Shown here: one piece after another, positions 53,504 to 62,025 of the stretch
Layout of the letters: each line of letters starts with the position of its first letter
Numbering within the stretch: the first letter of the stretch is position 1
Assembly: GCF_018688255.1 (NCBI RefSeq)
Contig: NZ_CP061314.1
Span: 1,736,001 to 1,800,000, forward strand
Direction: 5' to 3'
Source: Polynucleobacter corsicus
Lineage (GTDB): Bacteria > Pseudomonadota > Gammaproteobacteria > Burkholderiales > Burkholderiaceae
DNA: 64,000 nucleotides
Translations under genes and position numbers: made by a program
The notes under the pieces: generated by a model
Told to the model about the DNA's origin: nothing
The model's database searches: none
Seen by the model: the letters and a program-made list of their open reading frames with translations, nothing else

Positions 53504-55222
53504 TTAGCTAGGCATATTTTTGCCCTGCTCCTTCAATTCCTCTTGATATTGCTTTTGCATTTCACGAAGACGTGCATCAATGCTAGAAGCCTGATAGAAA
53601 TCTGCGCCACCAGAAGACCTCGCAATCTTGAGTTGCTCAATCGCTGATGGCCACGCACCCTCAAGCGCATACTTTTCTCCAAGAGCGTAATGGCGCAGCG
53701 GCACATTTTTAGCCTGATCATAGGCATTCGAAAGCATGCTCCACCAAACTACTTCATTGGGCTGTAATCTTGTGCGCGCCTTTAACCAAGTAATGGCGTC
53801 ATTTGTACGACCTAACTTAAGATAGGCATTCATCATTGCCGCACCAGCAGCATAGGATTGCGGGAAGACCTTTAAAGTGGCTTGAGCAATTTGCAAAGCC
53901 TCATCACCTTTACCTCTAGCTAATGCCAACTCGGAAGCTGTAATGTCTAAGGAGAGGCTTTGGCGCAGAATGGGTGATCCTAGCGCACTAACGCTATTCG
54001 CTAAGCTACGTGCTTGTTGCAAATAGCCTGCAGCCTGATCAAACTTACTCTGTTTTTGAGCAACGAGTGCAAGCCCATAAAAACCTTCCATTTGTTTGCC
54101 GGGGGCTGACTGTTTACTCAAACCTTCAAAAGTATTTTTTAAGTCGTACATCTGGCTAGAACTCCCAGATTGCTCCATACGAGCACGCGCTTTGATGAAA
54201 TAAAATTCCACTGCTGTAGGTACATTTCTGTCGGCGATATTGCGAGCACGATCTTGCATATCCGCTATACGATCAGTAGTTAATGGGTGGGTACGTACAT
54301 AAGATGGCACCCCGCTATCCATAATGCCGGTCGCCTTTTGTAGGCGCTGGAAAAAACCTGGTGCCCCATTGACGTCATAGCCACTGGCCGCCAGAATCTG
54401 AAAGCCAATACGATCAGCCTCGCGCTCAGCATCTCTTGAGTAGGAGAGTTGGTTATTGATTGCTACTGCTTGACCACCCTGCATGAGGCCAGAAGCAGCG
54501 CCTGGATTACGTGATGCAGCTAAGGCGCCCAACAAGATGCCAGCCAGAGCAATCATCGTATTAGTGGTCTGCCTATCCATCTGGCGAGCCAAATGACGCT
54601 GCAATACGTGACCGGTCTCATGACCCATAACAGAAGCTACTTCTGAATCTGTTTCAGCACTGACCAGCAGTCCTGTATGAAAACCAATAAATCCACCGGG
54701 CAATGCAAATGCATTAATACTGCTGTCTTTAACAGCGAACACCTCAAAGTTATAGGCGCCACTACCTTGCTCATTAGCACCGCCCAATTGCAGACGTTTT
54801 GCCGCCTGCAATAAGCGCCGCTCCATTTGATTTAAATAATCGTAGATCGGTAAATCATTCGAATAATCCGCATCCGGACGAATCTGGCGCATGATCATTT
54901 CGCCATACTTTTTCTCATCCATACGACTCAAGCTATCGCCACCAGGATCCCCCATATCCGGGAGTACAAAACTGGGTTGGCTTAGGGGCGCATTGCGTGA
55001 TGGCAGGTTTGAGGAGCGGGCATCAGGCGACTGGACAGCTCTACCCAAGTTTTGTAAGGCGGCTGACTCTCCTTGTACCGATACATCCCCCGTTATCGAG
55101 GAAGGTGCCGGTCCAGCCGCGTAGACGAAACCAGCACTTGGCCAAGCCAAGCTCAGAATGAGCTGAGCAGCCAAAATTCGTCTAAAAAACGATATGCCCC
55201 TTGGTGTCTTTATGACTTGCAT
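53504..55222 (-). CDS. Periplasmic M48 metalloprotease with TPR region, BepA-like
   Basis: A 572-residue exported protease resembling BepA (YfgC), which handles outer-membrane protein assembly and LptD quality control. A signal peptide is clear (basic residues 5-15, core 16-30, cut near YAA). The zinc motif HETGH is at 201-205 ([13 protein letters not shown]), with a third-ligand Glu in [12 protein letters not shown]. The C-terminal half (about 330-550) is helical and TPR-like. The start at 55222 was chosen because the longer frame to 55273 would overlap moaC and hide the signal peptide. Divergent from moaC by 23 bases. Confidence 0.88.
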   Translation of the reverse strand: MQVIKTPRGISFFRRILAAQLILSLAWPSAGFVYAAGPAPSSITGDVSVQGESAALQNLGRAVQSPDARSSNLPSRNAPLSQPSFVLPDMGDPGGDSLSRMDEKKYGEMIMRQIRPDADYSNDLPIYDYLNQMERRLLQAAKRLQLGGANEQGSGAYNFEVFAVKDSSINAFALPGGFIGFHTGLLVSAETDSEVASVMGHETGHVLQRHLARQMDRQTTNTMIALAGILLGALAASRNPGAASGLMQGGQAVAINNQLSYSRDAEREADRIGFQILAASGYDVNGAPGFFQRLQKATGIMDSGVPSYVRTHPLTTDRIADMQDRARNIADRNVPTAVEFYFIKARARMEQSGSSSQMYDLKNTFEGLSKQSAPGKQMEGFYGLALVAQKQSKFDQAAGYLQQARSLANSVSALGSPILRQSLSLDITASELALARGKGDEALQIAQATLKVFPQSYAAGAAMMNAYLKLGRTNDAITWLKARTRLQPNEVVWWSMLSNAYDQAKNVPLRHYALGEKYALEGAWPSAIEQLKIARSSGGADFYQASSIDARLREMQKQYQEELKEQGKNMPS

Positions 55223-55229
55223 CCCTATA

Positions 55230-55245
55230 TGGTAAAACTTATCCC
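55230..55245 (+). promoter_or_regulatory. Candidate extended -10 promoter of moaC, leaderless geometry
   Basis: TG at 55230-55231, one base, then TAAAAC at 55233-55238 form an extended -10 element. It ends 7 bases before the moaC ATG at 55246, placing the start point at or next to the ATG. TTATCCC is not a ribosome-binding site. The gap to the divergent protease gene is only 23 bases. Confidence 0.4.
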
Positions 55246-55719
55246 ATGAACAAACTAACTCATTTTGATGCAAGCGGCCAAGCCCACATGGTTAACGTTG
55301 GCGATAAGCCCCATACCCATCGGATTGCCCTTGCTACAGGCAAGATTACTATGCTCCCAGAGACCTTCAGCATGATTGAAGCGGGTACCCATAAAAAAGG
55401 GGATGTTTTAGGTATCGCCCGCATTGCTGGCATTCAGGGGTCCAAAAAGACGTCGGACTTAATCCCGCTTTGTCACCCTCTGGCACTAACGCACGTGAGC
55501 CTAGAATTTTCCCTAAATAAAGATACCAGCAGCATTACCTGCCAAGTCAGAGCTGAAACCACCGGCCCTACCGGCGTAGAAATAGAAGCCCTCACCGCAG
55601 TCCAAGTTGCCCTTCTCACCATCTACGACATGGCCAAAGCTGTTGATAGGGGCATGGTGATGGGTGATGTTCACCTACTAGAGAAGAGTGGTGGTAAGTC
55701 TGGAGAGTGGAAAGCTTAA
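55246..55719 (+). CDS. moaC: Cyclic pyranopterin monophosphate synthase
   Basis: Second step of molybdenum cofactor synthesis, acting on the MoaA product; 157 residues. [20 protein letters not shown] near 15 is the family start. [21 protein letters not shown] near 69-89 is the active-site signature, and [25 protein letters not shown] carries the conserved Glu and Asp. No other moa gene is nearby, and no Moco riboswitch fits in the 23-base gap. Confidence 0.96.
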   Translation: MNKLTHFDASGQAHMVNVGDKPHTHRIALATGKITMLPETFSMIEAGTHKKGDVLGIARIAGIQGSKKTSDLIPLCHPLALTHVSLEFSLNKDTSSITCQVRAETTGPTGVEIEALTAVQVALLTIYDMAKAVDRGMVMGDVHLLEKSGGKSGEWKA

Positions 55720-55739
55720 TAGCTAGCTACCATGCAAAT

Positions 55740-55863
55740 AATTAAGCCACCCTATTGACCTCCTCCCAATAAATTGGACACCCTAAATTAGAAAAAATCG
55801 GCGATATTATCCCTAAGGAGGGGTGCGCCATGAAGAGGTCAAAGTTCAAAGGGTGGCTTAATT
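55740..55863. repeat. 14-bp perfect inverted repeat bracketing an insertion-sequence remnant
   Basis: AATTAAGCCACCCT at 55740-55753 and its exact inverse at 55850-55863 enclose 96 bases. The enclosed segment looks like an IS3-family left end. The repeat could be the flank produced by a rearrangement, the ends of a small non-autonomous element, or a long stem. It fills the 168-base gap between moaC and the convergent pilin gene. Confidence 0.6.
55756..55847 (+). mobile_element. Remnant of the left end of an IS3-family element with the first codons of orfA
   Basis: TGACCTCCTCCCAATAAATT at 55756 has the TGACC start and C-rich run of IS3-type terminal repeats. About 70 bases on, AAGGAGGGG is followed by an ATG at 55830 and MKRSKF, a common start of IS3 OrfA transposases. 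The match stops there: the frame continues KGWLNFL and ends at 55871. GAGGTCA within codons 3-4 also repeats the terminal TGACCTC inverted. No transposase remains. Identification rests on pattern recall and needs an IS database comparison. Confidence 0.55.
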
Positions 55864-55887
55864 TCTTATAGAGTACTAATCATTGCC

Positions 55888-56385
55888 CTACTTTGTGATG
55901 CGGCACTCTGAAGGTAATAGCTGAGGTAGCAGATTCGTTTCAGAGGAGCGGCAAGACCATCCACCAGCCCAAGTCGATCCTTCTGGCTTGGATAAATCGA
56001 TTGCCTTTGGAACATTGGCATCTGGATTATTTGTCGGAATGAGATGCAAAGTGTTTTTATTATCTGCAGCAACATTGTTTTGAAAGTCAATGGCAATAGC
56101 ACCAGAGGGTGTGATTTCAATTAACTTTACGCTGCGGGTTGGCACAAAGGTGAATGAACCGCTGGTTGCCTCATCCATTGGCACAGTACCCCTACTGGCA
56201 AAAGCCTCTGTCACAGCAAGCTTGGCGCTAGAGGAAAGATTCATGCCCTCTACGATGCGACTACGGGCAATGTAATCTTGGTACTGAGGAACTGCAACGG
56301 CAACCAAAATACCAATGATGGCTACGACAACCATCACCTCGATTAAAGTAAAACCCGATTCTTGTTGTTCATCTTGCATAGGCAT
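55888..56385 (-). CDS. pilA: Type IV pilin (PilA-like major or minor pilin)
   Basis: A 165-residue prepilin. The 11-residue leader ends in Gly11 and the mature protein would begin [14 protein letters not shown], with Glu5 of the mature form conserved; this is the PilD cleavage and methylation site. The hydrophobic helix spans about 12-36, followed by [11 protein letters not shown] typical of type IVa pilins. Two Cys near the C terminus (WSC and SEC) can form the D-region disulfide. AGGAG lies 9 bases before the ATG. It is a lone pilin gene; no assembly genes are in the window. Confidence 0.9.
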   Translation of the reverse strand: MPMQDEQQESGFTLIEVMVVVAIIGILVAVAVPQYQDYIARSRIVEGMNLSSSAKLAVTEAFASRGTVPMDEATSGSFTFVPTRSVKLIEITPSGAIAIDFQNNVAADNKNTLHLIPTNNPDANVPKAIDLSKPEGSTWAGGWSCRSSETNLLPQLLPSECRITK

Positions 56386-56459
56386 AGTGATTAGCTCCTG
56401 AGGTTGAATACCTCATCATCTAGTCTATACCCATGGGATTCAAGATGTCCACATGTGAG

Positions 56460-56486
56460 AAAAGCCGGCTTTGCAGGCCGGCTTTT
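56460..56486. terminator. Intrinsic terminator downstream of terC
   Basis: AAAAGCCGGC at 56460-56469 and GCCGGCTTTT at 56477-56486 make a 10-bp stem with a 7-base loop. It lies 21 bases after the terC stop on the minus strand and about 75 bases upstream of the pilin start, so it separates the two genes. Confidence 0.85.
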
Positions 56487-56507
56487 CTGATTAATGCGAA
56501 AGAAAAA

Positions 56508-57215
56508 TTAATGCGCTTCTTTAGCTGCGTTCTTTTTCTTAAAGTAGGTGCCAGCAAGAATAACGATCACTACACCGATGACTTCAAAAGCCAACTTAGC
56601 ATCGCCCAGCGCCTCCTGAATACTGTCTTTTATTGCTGGATCATCCACCAACATACCGCCAGCTAACAAGCCTAACAATCCCGCACCCAAAGTAATGATG
56701 ATCGGGAAACGCTCCATTACTTTCAGTAGCATGGCACTACCAAATATGATGAGCGGAATAGACATGCCTAGACCAATAATCAACAGCAGGAGTTGAGTCT
56801 CTTGTGGGCCTTTTTGAGCTGCTGCTGCAACTGCTAAAACGTTATCCAAACTCATGACCAAGTCGGCAATCAAGATAGTACGAATGGCAGCCCAAATACT
56901 GGTCTTGCCTTCCATATGCTCTTCGCCATCGCTATCAGCCAATAACTGAACGCCAATGTAGACAAGTAAAACTGCGCCAACGATTTTTAGGTACGGCAGG
57001 CTTAACAATGCAACTGCGGTAATTGTTAATACAACTCGCAAAATAATTGCTGCAGCGCTACCCCAAAAAATAGCTTTCTTTTGTTGGGCTGGCGGCAAAT
57101 TGCGGGATGCCAGTGCGATCACCACTGCGTTATCACCTGATAGCAAAATATTGGCAACGATGATTGAGAGTAATGCCGCCCAAAATGTTGCATCTGAAAA
57201 TGCTGAAAAATCCAT
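56508..57215 (-). CDS. TerC family integral membrane protein
   Basis: A 235-residue inner-membrane protein with seven hydrophobic segments. The family motif NILLSGDNAVVIALASRNLP near 23-42 and its second copy, LIADLVMSLDNVLAVAAAA near 115-133, carry the acidic Asp residues thought to bind metal. TerC proteins are linked to tellurite resistance and, in the YkoY/Alx group, to manganese export. The substrate is not fixed by sequence. GGAG precedes the ATG. No yybP-ykoY type leader was recognised in the short upstream gap. Confidence 0.88.
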   Translation of the reverse strand: MDFSAFSDATFWAALLSIIVANILLSGDNAVVIALASRNLPPAQQKKAIFWGSAAAIILRVVLTITAVALLSLPYLKIVGAVLLVYIGVQLLADSDGEEHMEGKTSIWAAIRTILIADLVMSLDNVLAVAAAAQKGPQETQLLLLIIGLGMSIPLIIFGSAMLLKVMERFPIIITLGAGLLGLLAGGMLVDDPAIKDSIQEALGDAKLAFEVIGVVIVILAGTYFKKKNAAKEAH

Positions 57216-57294
57216 AATATCTCCGTGCTTTTATATTTTAGTTTTAACTGCTGCGCTACAAAATTCATGCCGACGAATCGGCATGGATTCATGA

Positions 57295-58188
57295 TTACAA
57301 CATGGCCTTAAGTAAAGCGGCCATTTCTGATGGGTTTCTAGTCACCTTAAAGCCACACTCTTCCATCACGGCAAGCTTTGCATCAGCTGTATCTGCACCA
57401 CCAGAAATCAATGCGCCAGCATGGCCCATACGTTTTCCAGGAGGCGCTGTTACACCAGCGATGAAGCCAACAATCGGCTTCTTCATGTTTGCTTTACACC
57501 AGCGCGCTGCTTCAGCTTCATCCGGACCACCAATTTCGCCGATCATAATAACTGCATCCGTATCGGGATCTTCGTTAAACATACGCATCACATCAATATG
57601 TTTCAGACCATTGATTGGGTCACCACCAATACCTACTGCTGTGGACTGGCCAAGACCAATCGCCGTCAATTGACCAACCGCTTCATACGTCAAAGTACCT
57701 GAACGGCTTACTACACCAATGCGGCCCTTTTTATGGATATGGCCAGGCATGATGCCGATTTTGATTTCATCGGGAGTAATGATTCCAGGGCAATTTGGGC
57801 CAAGCAATAAAGTCTTCTTACCACCGGCAGCTTCTTTTGCATGCATCTTATTACGTACTTCCAACATATCCTTGACTGGAATGCCTTCAGTAATACAGAT
57901 GACAAAATCGAGGTCAGCTTCAACGGCTTCCCAAATAGCAGCAGCAGCACCAGGAGGCGGAACATAAATCACTGAGGTGGTTGCACCAGTTTGCTGAGCA
58001 GCTTCTTTTACAGTTCCATAAATTGGAATATTGAAAATAGACTCGCCTGCTTTTTTAGGATTCACGCCAGCAACAAAACAGTTTTTACCGTTCGCATATT
58101 CTTGGCACTTTTCTGTATGGAATTGGCCAGTCTTACCAGTAATACCTTGAGTAATTACTTTAGTATTTTTATTTACCAAAATAGACAT
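57295..58188 (-). CDS. sucD: Succinyl-CoA synthetase subunit alpha
   Basis: The CoA-binding and phosphohistidine subunit of the TCA-cycle enzyme; 297 residues. TKVITQGITGKTGQFHTEKC near 8 is the CoA-binding start. GPNCPGIITPDEIKIGIMPG and the active-site PGKRMGHAGALISGG with the phosphorylated His near 250 are present. It lies 14 bases after sucC. Confidence 0.97.
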   Translation of the reverse strand: MSILVNKNTKVITQGITGKTGQFHTEKCQEYANGKNCFVAGVNPKKAGESIFNIPIYGTVKEAAQQTGATTSVIYVPPPGAAAAIWEAVEADLDFVICITEGIPVKDMLEVRNKMHAKEAAGGKKTLLLGPNCPGIITPDEIKIGIMPGHIHKKGRIGVVSRSGTLTYEAVGQLTAIGLGQSTAVGIGGDPINGLKHIDVMRMFNEDPDTDAVIMIGEIGGPDEAEAARWCKANMKKPIVGFIAGVTAPPGKRMGHAGALISGGADTADAKLAVMEECGFKVTRNPSEMAALLKAML

Positions 58189-58202
58189 ATTGATTTCCTT
58201 GA

Positions 58203-59372
58203 TTATTTATTTTTCGCAACAGCAGCAACTACCTTAGTAGCAGCTTCTGCCATTGAATCGGCGCTAATGATTGGTAAACCAGAGTCTGTCAGAATCTTCT
58301 TGCCCAGCTCCTCATTGGTACCCTTCATACGCACGACCAAAGGTACAGTCAAGTTCACTGCCTTACAGGCAGTAACCACACCGTCAGCAATCACGTCGCA
58401 ACGCATAATGCCGCCGAAAATATTCACCAAGATTGCTTCAACGCTCTTGTTCTTGAGCATGATCTTGAACGCTTCAGTTACCTTCTCTGCAGTTGCACCG
58501 CCACCAACGTCCAAGAAGTTTGCTGGCTCGCCACCAAACAACTTAATGGTATCCATCGTAGCCATTGCCAAGCCCGCACCATTGACTAAGCAACCAATAT
58601 TGCCATCAAGAGAAATGTAGGCCAAGTCAAACTTAGAAGCCTCGATCTCAGCCGCATCTTCTTCATCGATATCACGATAAGCCACGATTTCTGGATGACG
58701 ATACAAAGCATTGGGATCAAAGTTGAATTTGGCATCAAGCGCCTTGATCTTGCCGTTGCCTTCAAGAATCAATGGATTGATCTCCACCAATGAAGCATCG
58801 GTTTCCCAATAGGTTTTGTACAAGTTTTTAAATACGTCGCTTGCCATTGGAATGGAGGCATCTGGAACGCCAATGCCTTTCGCAATAATCTGGCAATCAG
58901 CATCCGTCAAACCAATCAATGGATCAACAAACACTTTAATAATTTTTTCAGGATGAGATTCTGCAACCTCCTCAATGTCCATACCACCTTCGCTGGACGC
59001 CATGATCACATTCTTCTGTGTGCCACGATCGGTAACGATACTGAAGTAGTACTCTTTTTTGATATCTGCGCCGTCTTCAATTAAAAGACGATTTACTTTT
59101 TGACCTTCTGGCCCTGTTTGATGGGTTTTTAACTGCATACCCAAAATTTCAGAAGAATATTTTTTCACTTCGTCCATGCTGCGAGCTAATTTCACGCCGC
59201 CGCCTTTACCGCGACCACCCGCATGAATTTGTGCCTTAACAACCCATACTGGACCGCCAAGCTTCTCGGCAGCTTTAATTGCCTCATCAACACTAAATGC
59301 AGGAATGCCGTTTGGAACAGGCACATTAAATTGGCGCAGTAGTTCTTTGCCTTGGTACTCGTGAATTTTCAT
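58203..59372 (-). CDS. sucC: Succinyl-CoA synthetase subunit beta
   Basis: The ATP-grasp nucleotide-binding subunit; 389 residues. [20 protein letters not shown] opens the protein. [21 protein letters not shown] near 43 is the nucleotide-binding signature, and [20 protein letters not shown] and [15 protein letters not shown] follow near 285 and 318. Together with sucD it forms a complete enzyme. It lies downstream of recX on the same strand across a 158-base gap with an inverted repeat. Confidence 0.97.
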   Translation of the reverse strand: MKIHEYQGKELLRQFNVPVPNGIPAFSVDEAIKAAEKLGGPVWVVKAQIHAGGRGKGGGVKLARSMDEVKKYSSEILGMQLKTHQTGPEGQKVNRLLIEDGADIKKEYYFSIVTDRGTQKNVIMASSEGGMDIEEVAESHPEKIIKVFVDPLIGLTDADCQIIAKGIGVPDASIPMASDVFKNLYKTYWETDASLVEINPLILEGNGKIKALDAKFNFDPNALYRHPEIVAYRDIDEEDAAEIEASKFDLAYISLDGNIGCLVNGAGLAMATMDTIKLFGGEPANFLDVGGGATAEKVTEAFKIMLKNKSVEAILVNIFGGIMRCDVIADGVVTACKAVNLTVPLVVRMKGTNEELGKKILTDSGLPIISADSMAEAATKVVAAVAKNK

Positions 59373-59419
59373 TATTACTCCCGAAACGGTATCTTTTTTA
59401 GCAAGCTATGAGGATCAGT

Positions 59420-59468
59420 AAAACCGAATTAACCGTGTTCACCTATTTGAGTAAACGGTAGCGGTTTT
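59420..59468. repeat. Nested inverted repeat between recX and sucC
   Basis: AAAACCG (59420-59426) pairs with CGGTTTT (59462-59468), and inside it ACCGT (59432-59436) pairs with ACGGT (59455-59459). The structure could end the recA-recX transcript or sit in the sucC leader. The outer stem ends in TTTT on both strands but has no longer T run. Confidence 0.45.
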
Positions 59469-59530
59469 CCGACTTTGTAAGTCTATCATGCTGCAATGCG
59501 GCAACATGCCCTATCTGCTCCGTAATTGCC

Positions 59531-60067
59531 CTAGTTTGAGCGCCCTGCTATCACCTTCGAAACCACGTCTGAACTAAAGCCCTTAGAGGCCAGGAAACGA
59601 TATTGACGAGCTCGCTCCTTTTGCTCTGTTGCTATAGCTCCAAATTTACGTAACCACAATTCATGAGCACGCTGGAATTCGGTCTCTTTTAGCGTCCTGA
59701 GAAGATTTACCGTCTTTGCGCTATCTATACCGGCTTGGGTGAGCTCATCTTGTATTTTTCGGGTCCCAAACCGCTCGCTACGACGCCTAACAAGGGCCTC
59801 TGCAAAGCGCTCATCAGATAGCCAACCACGAGCCTCAAAATCATCTAAAACAGCTTCTATCTGAGTTGTCAGAGGTATATCTGTAGCTGATGTCTCTGCA
59901 TCCTCTACAGTTGAGCTGAACTTGAATGATCTTGCTGCAGCCTCTGCAAGCTTAGTGGCTAATCCCTTGCGACTGTACTCGCGCATGGATAAAAGGCGCA
60001 AAGCCCGAGCTTTGAGACTCGGGCTTTGTTTCTTGCTTTTTTTAACAGTGCTACCTAATTCTGACAT
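59531..60067 (-). CDS. recX: Regulatory protein RecX
   Basis: Binds RecA filaments and inhibits recombinase and coprotease activity. It has 178 residues, within the family range. The helical three-repeat pattern is visible: SLKARALRLLSMREYSRKGLATKL near 17-40, then DFEARGWLSDERFAEALVRRRSERFGTRKIQDEL near 95-128, then KERARQYRFLASKGFSSDVVSKVI near the end. It starts 7 bases after recA, as usual. Confidence 0.93.
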   Translation of the reverse strand: MSELGSTVKKSKKQSPSLKARALRLLSMREYSRKGLATKLAEAAARSFKFSSTVEDAETSATDIPLTTQIEAVLDDFEARGWLSDERFAEALVRRRSERFGTRKIQDELTQAGIDSAKTVNLLRTLKETEFQRAHELWLRKFGAIATEQKERARQYRFLASKGFSSDVVSKVIAGRSN

Positions 60068-60074
60068 CGAAGAA

Positions 60075-61163
60075 TTACGCTTCCTCTTCTTCGCTCAAAA
60101 CGTCACTAACTATTGCTGTGCTAGTCTTTACACCCAATTTCGCACGAATCTTGGCTTCAATATCTTGAGAAATTGCTGGATTCTCTTTCAAGAACTCACG
60201 CACATTGTCTTTGCCTTGGCCAATACGATCACCGTTATAAGCATACCAAGAGCCTGACTTTTCAACGATATCAGCCTCAACACCCATATCGATAATTTCA
60301 CCTTCTCGAGAAATTCCAGCGCCGTACATGATGTCAAAGATTGCTTCGCGGAATGGCGGAGATACCTTGTTCTTCACTACCTTGACGCGCGTCTCATTGC
60401 CAACAACTTCATCACCCTTCTTGATACTACCGATACGACGAATATCCAAACGCATAGAGGCGTAGAACTTCAGTGCATTACCACCAGTTGTAGTTTCAGG
60501 TGAACCAAACATCACGCCAATTTTCATGCGGATCTGGTTAATAAAGATAACGGTTGTGTTGGTGCGCTTGATCGCGCCAGTCAACTTACGCAAGGCTTGG
60601 CTCATCAGACGGGCCTGGAGACCTGGTAATGAATCACCCATATCACCCTCAATCTCAGCCCTTGGAACTAAGGCCGCTACAGAGTCGATAACGATTAAAT
60701 CGATGGAACCTGAGCGCACTAAGGCATCCGCAATTTCCAGGGCTTGCTCGCCAGTATCTGGTTGAGAGATCAACAGATTATTCACATCTACACCTAAGCG
60801 TGAGGCGTACTGAACATCTAAAGCATGCTCCGCGTCGATGAAGGCGCAAGTTCCACCAATCTTTTGCATTTCTGCAATCGCATGCAAAGTCAGAGTAGTC
60901 TTACCTGAAGACTCTGGACCGTAAATCTCAATGACGCGCCCACGGGCTAAACCACCGACTCCAAGGGCAATATCTAAACCCAACGAACCACTTGAAACAA
61001 CCTGAATATCTTGATGAATCTCTGCATCGCCCAATCTCATGATTGAACCCTTACCAAATTGCTTCTCAATTTGCGCTAAGGCTGCAGTTAATGCTTTTTG
61101 CTTGTCTCCGCTCATACCGTCAAATTCGGATGAGGCTGATTTTCTTTTATCGTCTAAGGCCAT
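60075..61163 (-). CDS. recA: Recombinase RecA
   Basis: Central recombinase and SOS coprotease; 362 residues from the ATG at 61163. A longer frame exists to 61403, but AAGGGAG lies 5 bases before this ATG and MALDDKRK is a usual start. Walker A is GPESSGKT at 82-89. The family motifs [36 protein letters not shown] and [15 protein letters not shown] are all present. The acidic tail SEEEEA is typical. A LexA box lies 69 bases upstream. Confidence 0.98.
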   Translation of the reverse strand: MALDDKRKSASSEFDGMSGDKQKALTAALAQIEKQFGKGSIMRLGDAEIHQDIQVVSSGSLGLDIALGVGGLARGRVIEIYGPESSGKTTLTLHAIAEMQKIGGTCAFIDAEHALDVQYASRLGVDVNNLLISQPDTGEQALEIADALVRSGSIDLIVIDSVAALVPRAEIEGDMGDSLPGLQARLMSQALRKLTGAIKRTNTTVIFINQIRMKIGVMFGSPETTTGGNALKFYASMRLDIRRIGSIKKGDEVVGNETRVKVVKNKVSPPFREAIFDIMYGAGISREGEIIDMGVEADIVEKSGSWYAYNGDRIGQGKDNVREFLKENPAISQDIEAKIRAKLGVKTSTAIVSDVLSEEEEA

Positions 61164-61194
61164 ATATGCTCCCTTTTCGCTATTTGTTGGGCTA

Positions 61195-61217
61195 TTTTTT
61201 GAGTTTTTTGAGTTTTT
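61195..61217. repeat. Short tandem repeat in the recA leader
   Basis: TTTTTTGAG occurs twice in direct succession (61195-61203, 61204-61212), followed by TTTTT of a third partial copy. It lies in the untranslated leader between the LexA box and the recA start. Such 9-base repeats may vary in copy number between strains. Confidence 0.6.
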
Positions 61218-61231
61218 CGTTAACATGGAGT

Positions 61232-61251
61232 TACTGTATATAACAACAGTA
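61232..61251 (-). promoter_or_regulatory. LexA (SOS) box of recA
   Basis: The 20-base site TACTGTATATAACAACAGTA contains the intact CTGT-N8-ACAG core and is nearly the E. coli consensus. On the minus strand a promoter can be drawn with TTGCAA just upstream and TACAGT 17 bases later, inside the box, so LexA binding would block it. It lies 29 bases after the stop of the DUF2878-like gene. Confidence 0.93.
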
Positions 61252-61279
61252 CTATTTGCAAGTGACTTTAAAAAAGAAT

Positions 61280-61813
61280 TTACTGATTCTGTCGTAGATT
61301 TGCACTTACATGACGGTGATGCCAATGGAAAAATAGTGGCATAGCAACACCCCATACGATTGCTAAGAGGATGAGACCGCCTAACTGTCCATTGGGACCC
61401 CATGAACCTGCACCCATGCGAATACCTGCCTCATAGGACATTGGTCCCGCTATTGCCCCTAAGAGCGCTCCCAACCATGGCTTGTCACGTAACCAGGATA
61501 AAGATCCGTTAACAGTGCTGGCTACCAATGCCCATAGGGTCCACATCCAAAATGGGGATAAGTAGACGCTAGGCCAAGCGTCTTTAAAGTACAAAAATCC
61601 TAGATTGGCTATAAGTGTGTCAGCGCTCACTCCAAATATAAGCGCCTTAAATATTAGCTTTAGCTCTAGATTCGGGTGCTCTGAGCGCCAAATATGTATC
61701 GCAAGGTACAAGAGAGTGCCGATGACTGGCCATAAAACCTGCTCATTAGCAGCGCCAATAATGCAAGCAAACCAACCAACTTGGAACAGCACGAAATTCC
61801 AAAATTTAGCCAT
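61280..61813 (-). CDS. DUF2878-like integral membrane protein
   Basis: A 177-residue inner-membrane protein with about five or six hydrophobic segments. The start, [21 protein letters not shown], and [28 protein letters not shown] near 74 are what I recall of the DUF2878 family. A Gly-rich loop, [15 protein letters not shown] near 131-145, precedes the last helix, and the tail is His-rich (HWHHRHVS). Function unknown. Its stop lies just upstream of the recA promoter, so read-through could enter recA. Confidence 0.75.
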   Translation of the reverse strand: MAKFWNFVLFQVGWFACIIGAANEQVLWPVIGTLLYLAIHIWRSEHPNLELKLIFKALIFGVSADTLIANLGFLYFKDAWPSVYLSPFWMWTLWALVASTVNGSLSWLRDKPWLGALLGAIAGPMSYEAGIRMGAGSWGPNGQLGGLILLAIVWGVAMPLFFHWHHRHVSANLRQNQ

Positions 61814-61841
61814 CGATCAGCTCCAAGCAACATGACCTAAG

Positions 61842-61871
61842 AAAAAGGCCACTGCCGGTGGGCAATGGCCT
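61842..61871 (-). terminator. Intrinsic terminator after tRNA-Met
   Basis: On the minus strand AGGCCATTGCC and GGCAGTGGCCT form an 11-bp stem with one G-U pair and a CACC loop, followed by TTTTTC. It begins 8 bases after the tRNA CCA end and precedes the DUF2878-like gene. Confidence 0.85.
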
Positions 61872-61878
61872 CTTGATA

Positions 61879-61955
61879 TGGTGGCGATTCAGGGATTCGA
61901 ACCCCGGACCTGTGGATTATGATTCCATCGCTCTAACCAACTGAGCTAAATCGCC
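61879..61955 (-). tRNA. tRNA-Met (CAT anticodon), probably elongator
   Basis: A 77-base cloverleaf including an encoded CCA. The acceptor stem GGCGATT/AATCGCC pairs perfectly, the D stem is GCTC/GAGC, and the T stem is CGGGG/CCCTG around TTCGAAT. The anticodon CAT is at 61921-61919 in loop ATCATAA. The anticodon stem has one A-C mismatch at its outer pair. It lacks the initiator features (C1 mismatch and three G-C pairs). A tRNA-Ile2 with lysidine also reads CAT, so elongator Met is likely but not certain. Confidence 0.9.
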
Positions 61956-62025
61956 GAAAGTCAGATTTTAGCTTATTTGGTCAAAATGCTCAATTAATCC
62001 ACTTTGGCCCGATAAACCTGGGCCA

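Noticed and set aside
55223..55245. Molybdenum cofactor riboswitch before moaC
   Set aside because: The gap to the divergent gene is only 23 bases, too short for any known Moco riboswitch.
57991..58620. 209-codon frame opposite sucC and sucD
   Set aside because: It spans the joint of two confirmed genes on the other strand and has no family features.
61164..61403. 80-residue N-terminal extension of RecA
   Set aside because: The frame is open, but a good AAGGGAG precedes the ATG at 61163, the family starts there, and the extension covers the LexA box and promoter.
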